Assembly (NCBI GenBank): GCA_964629225.1
Contig: CAZVQC010000014.1
Coordinates: forward strand, 1 to 50,708
Source of the DNA: RUG14199 sp964629225
Lineage (GTDB): Bacteria > Bacillota > Clostridia > Oscillospirales > CAG-272
Direction: 5' to 3'
DNA length: 50,708 nt
Positions 7,468 through 15,480 of the stretch are shown one piece after another. The notes under the pieces are model-generated. The model was given only the letters and a program-made list of their open reading frames with translations, was not told the DNA's origin and searched no databases. The first letter of the stretch is position 1; every line of letters starts with the position of its first letter. The position numbers were made by a program, and so were the translations under genes.

Positions 7468-9123
7468 TTATTTGAGCGCCCGATCGGGAACGTTTTCTCC
7501 GCTTCCGGAAAAATTCTTGACTGCCTCTTTTACCCTTGGGATCGCCGAAGGGCTCACCGAAAGCTCCGACACTCCGCATTCAATGAAAAACGGGATCAGC
7601 TTCGGGTCTCCTCCGAGTTCTCCGCAGATCCCTACCGGGATCCCTGCTTCGGCACCGCACCTCGCCACGTGGGCTATCAGTCTCAAAACACTCTCTCCCA
7701 CACTGTCGGCAAGGTGCCCCACCTCCGGATTTTCCCGATCGCAAGCCCCGGCATACTGGATCAGATCGTTGGTTCCGATACTGAAAAAATCGCTCTTTTC
7801 GGCAAGGATATCCGCCGTCACTGCGGCGGCGGGAGTCTCGATCATGATCCCGAAGGGAACGTTCTCGGAATAGGGGACGTTTTCGCTTTTGAGCTGATCC
7901 TTGGCGGTTTGAAAAAGTTCCCTTGCAAGGTCGATCTCCTCTTTGCTCACCACCATCGGTATCATCACCGATATCTTCCCGAAAGCAGCGGCGCGAAGAA
8001 GCGCCCGAAGCTGGGTCAAAAAGATCTTCCGCTCCTTGAGACAGTATCTTATCCCCCTCACGCCCAAGGCGGGGTTAGCCTCCGTTTTCATTTCGAGATA
8101 AGGTATCCTCTTGTCAGCCCCCACATCGAGAGTTCTGACCGTGACCTCACGGCCGTCCATCGCCTTCGCCACCCCACGGTAGGCTTCGAATTGCTCGTCC
8201 TCCGTCGGCAGCCGTCCGTACTTCATGTAGAGAAACTCACTTCTGAAAAGTCCGATCCCCTCTGCGCCGTTTTTCAACGCGTGTTCTGCATCCGACACGT
8301 CCCCGATGTTGGAAAAGACCTTAATGCGCCGTCCGTCGCCGGTGACGGCGATCCTTTCGGCGACTCCTTTGAGCCTTTTACGCTCCTTTTCATCCTCTGC
8401 CATCCGTTTTCTCAAGACAGACAAAGTATCCTCATCCGGCTCCACATAGAGGAGCCCCTTGTCGCCATCAAGCACGCAGTGCTTCCCGTGAAAGGAGGGA
8501 TCTATCCCACCTGCAGACACCACGGCGGGAATTCCCATGGTTCTTGCCAAGATAGCGCTATGGGAGTTGTCGCTTCCCTTTTCCGTTATGAAGCCCAGAA
8601 CGAGATCCCTGTCAAGCCCCACCGTTTCCCCCGGAGCCAAGTCGTCTGCGGATATTATCACGGGAGACGTTATTCCGAATCCCGAGTCCCTGTCCGACAG
8701 GGCGTCGATCAGTCTTTTTGCCACTTCTCGAATATCGGCGGCTCTCTCCTTCATGTAGTCTCCCGGCATGGAAATGAAGGCTTCCGCAAGGCTCTCTGCG
8801 GTTGCCATGACCGCATATTCGGCATTTACGCTCTGCCATTTGATCATGGAGGTGACCGACCGATCGAAATCATCATCGTAAAGCATCATACGGTGGATTT
8901 CAAAGATCATCGCCTCCGCTTTTCCGAGATCCCTCTCCGTATCCTCCTTCAGCTTATCAAGCTCCGCCGCCGTTTTTTCCCTTGCCGACTTGTAGCGTTC
9001 CCCCTCAAGGACAACATCCTCAACTCTGACCCGTCGGATCTCGGAGATGTTTCTGCGGACCGCAAAAAGAGTTCCCTCCGCAATGCCGCCGCTGGCTTTT
9101 TTACCGACTATTTTAACGATAAT
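7468..9123 (-). CDS. ptsI: Phosphoenolpyruvate-protein phosphotransferase (enzyme I) with a non-AUG start
   Basis: Enzyme I takes phosphate from PEP and passes it to HPr. The phospho-histidine lies in SHSAILARTMGIPAVV. The PEP-binding barrel shows RTLDVGADKRIPYL, MIETPAAAV, SIGTNDLIQY and the catalytic Cys in GICGELGGD. The first ATG in frame (8910) would remove the first 71 residues of the HPr-binding domain. The frame stays open upstream with clear EI sequence (IVGKKASGGIAEGTL and LGKAEAMIFEIHRMM). No ATG, GTG or TTG occurs between the ptsH stop and 8910. A GGAGG (9128-9132) points to ATT at 9123 or, with better spacing, ATC at 9120. The full length is about 551 residues, against about 570 usual. 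Confidence 0.88.
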   Translation of the reverse strand: MIVKIVGKKASGGIAEGTLFAVRRNISEIRRVRVEDVVLEGERYKSAREKTAAELDKLKEDTERDLGKAEAMIFEIHRMMLYDDDFDRSVTSMIKWQSVNAEYAVMATAESLAEAFISMPGDYMKERAADIREVAKRLIDALSDRDSGFGITSPVIISADDLAPGETVGLDRDLVLGFITEKGSDNSHSAILARTMGIPAVVSAGGIDPSFHGKHCVLDGDKGLLYVEPDEDTLSVLRKRMAEDEKERKRLKGVAERIAVTGDGRRIKVFSNIGDVSDAEHALKNGAEGIGLFRSEFLYMKYGRLPTEDEQFEAYRGVAKAMDGREVTVRTLDVGADKRIPYLEMKTEANPALGVRGIRYCLKERKIFLTQLRALLRAAAFGKISVMIPMVVSKEEIDLARELFQTAKDQLKSENVPYSENVPFGIMIETPAAAVTADILAEKSDFFSIGTNDLIQYAGACDRENPEVGHLADSVGESVLRLIAHVARCGAEAGIPVGICGELGGDPKLIPFFIECGVSELSVSPSAIPRVKEAVKNFSGSGENVPDRALK

Positions 9124-9135
9124 ATCACCTCCGCA

Positions 9136-9396
9136 TCACAGTCCGGCATTCTTCATGGCGCCTTCGACGGCATTCGCCGCCGCCTTTTCATCCGCACCGG
9201 ACACCCGGACCCGGACGGTATCCCCCTTGACCGCTCCCAATCCCATCACCGAGAACAGCCTTTTGCAGTCCGCACTGCGCTCACCGAGAAAGAGCATTAT
9301 CCCGCTCTCATATTTTTTCGCTTCGGTCACTATGACGCCGGCAGGACGGGCGTGGATCCCGTTTTCGTCTTTTATCTCGTAGTCAAACTCCACCAT
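9136..9396 (-). CDS. ptsH: Phosphocarrier protein HPr lacking the regulatory Ser46
   Basis: 86 residues, full HPr length. The catalytic site NGIHARPAG is intact with His15 and Arg17. At the regulatory site, where Gram-positive HPr normally reads KSIMGVMSLG with Ser46, this protein reads KRLFSVMGLG, so residue 46 is Arg. Transport phosphorylation should work, but HPr kinase/phosphorylase regulation at Ser46 cannot. It is the first gene of the PTS operon, with a GGAGGAG site before ATG. ptsI starts 12 bases after its stop, so translation is probably coupled. Confidence 0.95.
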   Translation of the reverse strand: MVEFDYEIKDENGIHARPAGVIVTEAKKYESGIMLFLGERSADCKRLFSVMGLGAVKGDTVRVRVSGADEKAAANAVEGAMKNAGL

Positions 9397-9637
9397 AACT
9401 CCTCCGAAAATTCGCCAAAACAGCTTTTCTTATCCGTTATTCTACCCACTGTACGGCGGATTATTACCGTCTTTCCGAAAACCGTAGACCGTTCTTCGAA
9501 AAAAAGCGAGCCGACTCTCCGAAAAGCCAATTCATCTTCCAAGTCATCTTTCGGATGACGCGCGAATAACACGGAAGTCGGTTTTGATCTTCCGTAGAAG
9601 TTTTTCCGAAACGGAGGATAAAAATGCTTCTTTGCTA

Positions 9638-9666
9638 TTGCGTTTTTCGTTTTTTTATGTTATTAT
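9638..9666 (+). promoter_or_regulatory. Promoter of the pheST T-box transcript
   Basis: -35 TTGCGT (9638-9643), 17-base spacer, -10 TATTAT (9661-9666). The region 9397-9637 between ptsH and this point must also hold the leftward PTS promoter. A TAGAAT (9439-9444 read leftward) is a possible -10, but no good -35 accompanies it. Confidence 0.65.
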
Positions 9667-9674
9667 ATTGCCGT

Positions 9675-9905
9675 AAAAGCTGTGACAAAGACGGAAAACG
9701 GCAACGGCGTGCCGACAGAGAGTGCCCCATTTTGCTGAGACGGGCATCCGCACGGGTCATTTTCCCTTCACTTTCGAGCTTGCCGGGTGACAGGTAGTCC
9801 GGCACGGGAGGGACCGTTACATCCCATAAGAGTGCCGGTTTTTCCGGAATTCGGGTGGTACCGCGGAGCATTGCCTCGTCCCGTAACAGGACGGGGCCTT
9901 TTTTT
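9675..9905 (+). promoter_or_regulatory. T-box leader for tRNA-Phe control of pheST
   Basis: A structured leader of about 230 bases. The T-box core GGGTGGTACCGCG occurs at 9853-9865 and is followed directly by a terminator hairpin. Uncharged tRNA-Phe would pair with the TGG of the T-box bulge and prevent termination. A TTC at 9767-9769 followed by A is a candidate Phe specifier codon, and TTC at 9773-9775 is an alternative. The call rests on the T-box core, the terminator and the pheS gene downstream. Confidence 0.9.
9873..9905 (+). terminator. T-box regulated terminator
   Basis: Stem GCCTCGTCC (9873-9881) with GGACGGGGC (9889-9897), 7-base loop, then seven T. Its 5' arm lies just after the T-box core, as expected for the terminator/antiterminator switch. 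Confidence 0.85.
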
Positions 9906-9945
9906 CCGTCCTCGAATACTTCCACTCACTTTTAAGGAGAACGAA

Positions 9946-10959
9946 ATGAAAGACATCTTACAGAAGATCAGAACAGAGGCGATGGACGCCCTTGTCGCTT
10001 CGGGTGCGGACCTTGAGGAGATCAGGATCCGGTATCTCGGCAAAAAGGGCGAGCTGACACAGGTACTTCGCGGAATGGGAAAACTCACTCCCGAGGAAAG
10101 ACCTGTTGTGGGAGAGCTTGCCAACAAAGTCAGAAGCGAGATCGAAGCCGCCATCGAAAAGAAAAGTGCGGAGCTGAAGAACGCCGCTCTCACGGCGAAG
10201 CTCAAAAAGCAGACTCTTGACGTGTCCGCCCCCGGTGAGACCTTCAAAGTCGGTCACACTCATCCCCTCGATGCAGTGCAGAAGACCATGGAGGACATCT
10301 TCATCGGAATGGGATTTGAAATAGCGGAGGGTCCCGAAGTCGAGACCGCCTACTACAATTTCGAAGCCCTCAATACCCCCGAAGATCACCCAGCCCGTGA
10401 CATTCAGGACACGTTCTACATCACGGACGATATCCTGCTCCGTTCACAGACATCTCCGGTGCAGATCCACGTCATGGAAAACAAAAAGCCCCCCATCAGA
10501 GTCATCTCCCCCGGCCGTGTCTACCGTGCCGACGAAGTGGATGCCACCCACTCCCCCCTCTTCCATCAGCTTGAGGGCATCGTCATCGACAAGGGAGTTA
10601 CCATGGGAGATCTTAAGGGAACTCTTGAGACCTTTGCAAAAGAGATGTTCGGTACCGAGACGAGGCTCCGCTTCCGCCCTCATCACTTCCCATTTACCGA
10701 GCCTTCCGCAGAGGTGGACATCTCCTGCTTCGTCTGCGGTGGCGAGGGCTGCCGTGTCTGCAAGGGAGAGGGTTGGATCGAGATACTCGGTTGCGGCATG
10801 GTCCATCCCAACGTTTTGAAAGGCTGCGGAATCGATCCCGACGAATATTCCGGCTTTGCCTTTGGAATGGGCATTGAAAGGATCACCATGGCAAAATACA
10901 ACATAACCGACATGCGCCATCTCTATGAAAACGATGTTCGTTTTCTGGCTCAGTTCTGA
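9946..10959 (+). CDS. pheS: Phenylalanyl-tRNA synthetase alpha subunit
   Basis: 337 residues. It has an N-terminal coiled-coil tRNA-binding region (1-85) and a class II catalytic domain with motif 2 around RFRPHHFPFTEPSAEVD and motif 3 GFAFGMGIERITM. A cysteine-rich insert (CFVCGGEGCRVC) typical of Firmicutes PheS precedes the end. It forms a heterotetramer with PheT and charges tRNA-Phe. The ATG at 9946 has AAGGAG 7 bases upstream, and a longer in-frame extension runs into the T-box and is rejected. Confidence 0.98.
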   Translation: MKDILQKIRTEAMDALVASGADLEEIRIRYLGKKGELTQVLRGMGKLTPEERPVVGELANKVRSEIEAAIEKKSAELKNAALTAKLKKQTLDVSAPGETFKVGHTHPLDAVQKTMEDIFIGMGFEIAEGPEVETAYYNFEALNTPEDHPARDIQDTFYITDDILLRSQTSPVQIHVMENKKPPIRVISPGRVYRADEVDATHSPLFHQLEGIVIDKGVTMGDLKGTLETFAKEMFGTETRLRFRPHHFPFTEPSAEVDISCFVCGGEGCRVCKGEGWIEILGCGMVHPNVLKGCGIDPDEYSGFAFGMGIERITMAKYNITDMRHLYENDVRFLAQF

Positions 10960-10976
10960 TCGAAAGGAGGATAGCG

Positions 10977-13391
10977 ATGAATCTGTCAATGAAATGGCTC
11001 GCTGATTTCACCGACGTCAGCGACGTTGATATCAAAAAATACTGTGACGACATGACCGATACCGGCTCCAAGGTCGAGGGCTACAAAAATATGGCCGATG
11101 ACTTTTCCGGCATAGTCTGCGGAAAAATACTGAAAATCGAAAAACACCCGGAGGCCGACAGACTTGTGATCTGTCAAGTTGATGTGGGAGGCGACACACC
11201 GATGCAGGTAGTCACCGCCGCCACCAACGTATTCGAGGGAGCGTATGTGCCGGTCTGCACCGACGGCGCTCTGCTTCCCGACGGGACAAAGATCAAAAAA
11301 GGAAAGCTTCGCGGTGCAGTTTCCGAGGGAATGTTCTGTTCCATTTCCGAGCTTGGATTGACAGTCCACGATATGCCGGGCGCTATCGAGGACGGGATCC
11401 TCATCCTTCAGCACTGCGGTATCGAAGAGCCCACTCTCGGAGCTGATATCAAGGACGTCCTTGACATGAGGGACACTGTAGTTGAATTTGAGATCACCCC
11501 AAACCGCCCCGATTGCCTCTCCGTTATCGGACTTGCAAGGGAAAGCGCCGTGACGTTTAAAAAGCCCCTCAACATCAAGATCCCCGAAGTCAAAGCGGCC
11601 AATGATGGGGATGACATCTCAAACTACCTCAAGGTGGACATCGAAAACTCCGTTCTCTGCCCTCGCTACACAGCAATGGCGGTCAAGAACGTAAGGATCG
11701 CTCCCTCTCCCCTTTGGTTGAGAATGAGACTGAAGGCGGCGGGAGTTCGCCCCATCAATAACATAGTCGACATTACAAACTACGTCATGCTGGAGTACGG
11801 ACAGCCAATGCACGCCTTCGATTACTCATGTCTTGACGGTAGCCACATAGTAGTCAGAAATGCCGGCGCAGGCGAGACCTTCAAATCCCTTGACGACAAG
11901 GATCACGTCTTGGATGAGACCATGCTCGTCATCTCCGACGAAAAGAAGGCCGTGGCACTTGCGGGAGTAATGGGCGGTGCAAACAGCGAGATCACCGACG
12001 GCACGAAAACCGTCATCTTCGAAAGCGCCAACTTCAAGGGCGGAAACGTCCGTATCTCCGGCAAAAAGCTGGGAATGAGGACCGAGAGCTCTGCAAGATT
12101 CGAAAAAGGTCTTGACCCCGAAAACACCGTTCCCGCACTTCTCCGTGCCTGTGAACTGGTCCAGATCCTTGACGCCGGAGACGTGGTCGACGGAATGATC
12201 GACGTGTATCCCGGAAAAAAAGAACCCACAAGGATCGCCCTCGTTCCCGAAAGGATCAACGCTTTCCTCGGGACCGACATCTCCGAAAGTTTCATGGTAT
12301 CGGCGCTTGAGAGCCTCGACTTCAAGATCCAAAACGGAGTAATCACCGTTCCCTCATACCGCGCCGACGTGGAGCATATGCAGGATATAGCCGAAGAAGT
12401 CGCCCGCATCTGGGGCTACAATAAGATCGGATCTACCCCCCTCAGAACAGGCGGTGCCGGCGGCGGAAGAAAACCCCACCAGCAGTACGAGCAGGACGTA
12501 AAGTCCCTTCTCTACGGAATGGGAATGTGCGAGATCGAGACGTTCTCCTTCATCAGCCCGAAATACTACGACAAGATAAGGATGGCAGAGGATGATCCCC
12601 GCCGCCGCAGCGTAGTTATCAAGAACCCGCTGGGAGAGGATACATCGGTCATGAGAACGACGGCTCTCCCCTCCATGCTGGAAGTGCTCTCCTACAACTA
12701 CAGTGTCAAGAACAAAAACGTGGCGCTCTACGAAACCGCCACATCATACATCCCCACGGCTGACGGAGAACTCCCGAAGGAGCCCCGACGTCTCGTTATC
12801 GGATTCTATGAGAACGAGAACCGCCCCGATGGATACTTCTACAAACTGAAGGGTTGCATAGAAGGCCTTCTCTCAATGTCCGGTATCACCGACGTTGAAT
12901 ACAACGCGGTGGACAGCGACAACGCATTCCATCCCGGAAGATGCGCCGAGATCGTAAAAGACGGAGACGTCATCGGTATCTTCGGTGAGATCCATCCTCT
13001 TACGGCGGAAAACTACGGATTCTCCATCCCCGTTTACGCGGCAGAATTGAATTTCGATGTCATGCTGAAGCACCGCAGTGTGGAAAAGGAGTTCCAACCC
13101 CTTCCGAAATATCCCGCACTTGAGCGTGACTTCGCCTTCGTATGCGATGAGGACGTTCAGGTGGGCAAGGTGGCTTCCGCGATGAAGAAAGCCGGCGGAA
13201 AACACGTTGAATCCGTGGAACTGTTCGATATCTACCGCGGTCCTCAGCTCGGAGAGGGCAAAAAGAGCGTGGCTTATTCCGTCATGCTCAGATGCCCCGA
13301 CAGGACCATGACCGACGATGAGGCGGACAGCATCACAAAGAAAATCACAAAAGCGCTCAAGGACGAATTCGACATCGTTCTTCGCAGCTGA
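10977..13391 (+). CDS. pheT: Phenylalanyl-tRNA synthetase beta subunit
   Basis: 804 residues, standard length. It has the N-terminal EMAP-like tRNA-binding domain (about 40-150), the B3/B4 editing region, the B5 domain, the catalytic-like core and a C-terminal FDX-ACB anticodon-binding domain (about 710-804). It starts with ATG after AAAGGAGG, 17 bases after pheS, in the same T-box controlled transcript. Confidence 0.98.
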   Translation: MNLSMKWLADFTDVSDVDIKKYCDDMTDTGSKVEGYKNMADDFSGIVCGKILKIEKHPEADRLVICQVDVGGDTPMQVVTAATNVFEGAYVPVCTDGALLPDGTKIKKGKLRGAVSEGMFCSISELGLTVHDMPGAIEDGILILQHCGIEEPTLGADIKDVLDMRDTVVEFEITPNRPDCLSVIGLARESAVTFKKPLNIKIPEVKAANDGDDISNYLKVDIENSVLCPRYTAMAVKNVRIAPSPLWLRMRLKAAGVRPINNIVDITNYVMLEYGQPMHAFDYSCLDGSHIVVRNAGAGETFKSLDDKDHVLDETMLVISDEKKAVALAGVMGGANSEITDGTKTVIFESANFKGGNVRISGKKLGMRTESSARFEKGLDPENTVPALLRACELVQILDAGDVVDGMIDVYPGKKEPTRIALVPERINAFLGTDISESFMVSALESLDFKIQNGVITVPSYRADVEHMQDIAEEVARIWGYNKIGSTPLRTGGAGGGRKPHQQYEQDVKSLLYGMGMCEIETFSFISPKYYDKIRMAEDDPRRRSVVIKNPLGEDTSVMRTTALPSMLEVLSYNYSVKNKNVALYETATSYIPTADGELPKEPRRLVIGFYENENRPDGYFYKLKGCIEGLLSMSGITDVEYNAVDSDNAFHPGRCAEIVKDGDVIGIFGEIHPLTAENYGFSIPVYAAELNFDVMLKHRSVEKEFQPLPKYPALERDFAFVCDEDVQVGKVASAMKKAGGKHVESVELFDIYRGPQLGEGKKSVAYSVMLRCPDRTMTDDEADSITKKITKALKDEFDIVLRS

Positions 13392-13412
13392 CACACCGCT
13401 CCGAGTTATCAA

Positions 13413-13441
13413 GCCGCCGCTTTCCTTCGGAAAACGGCGGC
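13413..13441 (+). other. Intergenic hairpin between pheT and the phosphoribosyltransferase gene
   Basis: A 7-bp GCCGCCG/CGGCGGC stem extended by TTTCC/GGAAA around a small TTC loop. It is followed by A residues rather than T, so it does not look like a terminator in either direction. It may protect or process mRNA in the operon. Confidence 0.5.
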
Positions 13442-13474
13442 AAAAAACAACGATAAAATGAAAGGCAACAGACC

Positions 13475-14029
13475 ATGGAATACAAAATGAAGATCGCGGG
13501 TATCGACCGTGCGCTTCCCCTCTGTCCCCTCAATGACGAGCTCTACATCGGAGCCTTCGTCATCTTCGGAGACCCGGAACTGACAACTGCCTGCGCAAAG
13601 GAACTTCTCAAAAAGGCCCCCGAATACGACTACATGCTCACCGCAGAGTCAAAGGGCATCCCCCTCGTCCACGAGATGGCACGTCTTGCGGGAAATCAAA
13701 AATATTTTCTGGCAAGGAAAAAGCCGAAGCTCTACATGAGGGACATATTCGAGGTGGAGGTCCGTTCAATAACGACAGAGGGCTCCCAGATGCTCTATCT
13801 TGACGGCTACGACGCCGCTCTTATGAAGGGCAAAAAGATCCTCATCGTAGACGACGTCATCTCGACCGGAGAATCTCTCAAAGCACTTGAAACTCTGGTG
13901 GAAGAAGCCGGCGGCACAGTCTGCGGAAAGATGACCATCCTTGCCGAGGGAGCCGCTCAGTCAAGAGATGATATCATCTACCTTGAGCCCCTTCCCCTCT
14001 TTGACAAGAACGGAGAACCGATAGGCTGA
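13475..14029 (+). CDS. Adenine/xanthine-type phosphoribosyltransferase family protein
   Basis: 184 residues with a type I phosphoribosyltransferase fold. The PRPP-binding loop is ILIVDDVISTGESLKAL (about 120-136), and there is a TAESKGIPL segment near residue 56 like that of APRT and XPRT. It is expected to convert a purine base and PRPP to the nucleotide. Position alone does not define adenine versus xanthine, and it is divergent enough that I give no symbol. The ribosome binding site is weak (AAAGG 8 bases before ATG). Confidence 0.8.
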   Translation: MEYKMKIAGIDRALPLCPLNDELYIGAFVIFGDPELTTACAKELLKKAPEYDYMLTAESKGIPLVHEMARLAGNQKYFLARKKPKLYMRDIFEVEVRSITTEGSQMLYLDGYDAALMKGKKILIVDDVISTGESLKALETLVEEAGGTVCGKMTILAEGAAQSRDDIIYLEPLPLFDKNGEPIG

Positions 14030-14070
14030 CAGTACCGGCCTCAACGGTAACAACAAAAAAGAAAGAGGAA

Positions 14071-14094
14071 GACCGCAGGCTACCGCCTGCGGTC
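14071..14094 (+). other. Hairpin directly upstream of trkA
   Basis: A perfect 9-bp stem GACCGCAGG/CCTGCGGTC with a 6-base loop ends 9 bases before the trkA ATG. It occupies the position where a Shine-Dalgarno would be, and no T-run follows. It may restrict or shape translation of trkA. Confidence 0.5.
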
Positions 14095-14103
14095 AATGAT
14101 AAA

Positions 14104-15465
14104 ATGAAGATCATCATTGTAGGCTGCGGCAAAGTGGGTGAGGCTATCACCGAAACACTTTGCAGTGAAAACCACGATATCTGTGTCATCGACAAGAACA
14201 AGGCAGTGGTCGATAAGATCACCTATTCCTGCGATGTCATGGGCATCTGCGGGAGCGGTGCCGTTTCAAACACGCTGAAAGAAGCCGGAGCTGCCACTGC
14301 CGACCTTCTCATCGCCACGTCATCACTTGACGAGGTCAACCTTCTCTCCTGCGTTATCGCAAAGGAACTTGGAACGAAGAGATGCATTGCGAGGGTGCGC
14401 TCACCCGAACACAACTCCCAGTCTCTTTTTCTCGGACAGACTCTGGGCATCTCAATGACAGTCAACCCCGAACTCATTGCCTCCCGTGAGATATCAAGAC
14501 TCCTCAGAATGCCCTCGGCACTTGAGGTGGACACCTTTGCGCGGGGCAGGATAGAAATGGTCCAAATCAAGTTGACAGAGACGTCAAAGCTCTGCGGAAG
14601 ACCCCTTTCGGAGCTTTCCACGGTACTAAAGTCCAGGATCCTCGTCTGCGCCATCCAACGTCCCGGATCGGAAGGAGCCATCATCCCCACCGGTGAATTC
14701 GTTCCTCTGCCGGGTGACAAGGTCTACGTGACCGCCACTCACAGAGAACTCAACTCATTTTTCAGAGAGACCGGTCTCATCACTCACAAGATCAAGACAG
14801 TCTTCATAATAGGCGGCGGAAAGATAGCTTACTATCTCGCACTCGCCCTTCAAGAAATGGGAACGGATGTCAAAATCATCGAAAAGGATCGTGACATCTG
14901 CTACGAACTTGCAAGCACCCTGCCCAAAGCCACGATAATCCACGCAGACGGCACAGACCGTGCTGTGCTTGAGGAGGAGGGGCTCTCAAAGGCCGACAGT
15001 GTGATCACTCTGACCGGAACGGATGAGGACAATACCATCGTCTCAATGTACGCTAAGCTTCAGGGCATTTCCAAAGTGATCACGAAGATCAACAAGCCGG
15101 AACTGAAGCTCATGGCCGAGAGCGTGGGACTTGAAAGCGTCATTGCTCCCAAGGAGATGACAACGGAGGTAATGCTGACCTACGTAAGATCCATGCAGCA
15201 CGCAAAGGGAAGTTCCGTCAGGACCGTCTACCGTGTTGCGGACGGCAACGCAGAAGCATTGGAATTCTTAGCGGAGCCGGGCAGCAAAGCTTTGAACTGT
15301 GCTTTCATGAATATGAAATTGAAAAAGAACCTGCTTATTGCCGGAATCATCAGGCAGGGCAAGGTCATCTTCCCCGGAGGATCCGAGTGTATTATGCCGG
15401 GAGATCTGGTCATAGTAGTCACCACGAACAAATTTATCAGCGCCCTCGACGAGATCCTTGAATGA
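14104..15465 (+). CDS. trkA: Trk potassium uptake regulatory subunit TrkA
   Basis: 453 residues with two tandem RCK units, each made of a Rossmann NAD-binding domain and a TrkA-C domain. The first begins MKIIIVGCGKVGEA and the second, near residue 232, has FIIGGGKIAYYLA. Acidic residues at the ends of the nucleotide-binding strands are present. It is a cytoplasmic gating ring for the TrkH channel. The ATG start has no clear Shine-Dalgarno; a hairpin lies there instead. trkH follows after 15 bases. Confidence 0.95.
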   Translation: MKIIIVGCGKVGEAITETLCSENHDICVIDKNKAVVDKITYSCDVMGICGSGAVSNTLKEAGAATADLLIATSSLDEVNLLSCVIAKELGTKRCIARVRSPEHNSQSLFLGQTLGISMTVNPELIASREISRLLRMPSALEVDTFARGRIEMVQIKLTETSKLCGRPLSELSTVLKSRILVCAIQRPGSEGAIIPTGEFVPLPGDKVYVTATHRELNSFFRETGLITHKIKTVFIIGGGKIAYYLALALQEMGTDVKIIEKDRDICYELASTLPKATIIHADGTDRAVLEEEGLSKADSVITLTGTDEDNTIVSMYAKLQGISKVITKINKPELKLMAESVGLESVIAPKEMTTEVMLTYVRSMQHAKGSSVRTVYRVADGNAEALEFLAEPGSKALNCAFMNMKLKKNLLIAGIIRQGKVIFPGGSECIMPGDLVIVVTTNKFISALDEILE

Positions 15466-15480
15466 CGGGAGGGCGTTACC

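Noticed and set aside
7669..9558. A 629-codon rightward frame across ptsI and ptsH
   Set aside because: Antisense of certain PTS genes; His/Arg-rich and without motifs.
13413..13441. Terminator after pheT
   Set aside because: The hairpin is followed by A residues on the coding strand, not T, and the downstream genes lack a promoter.
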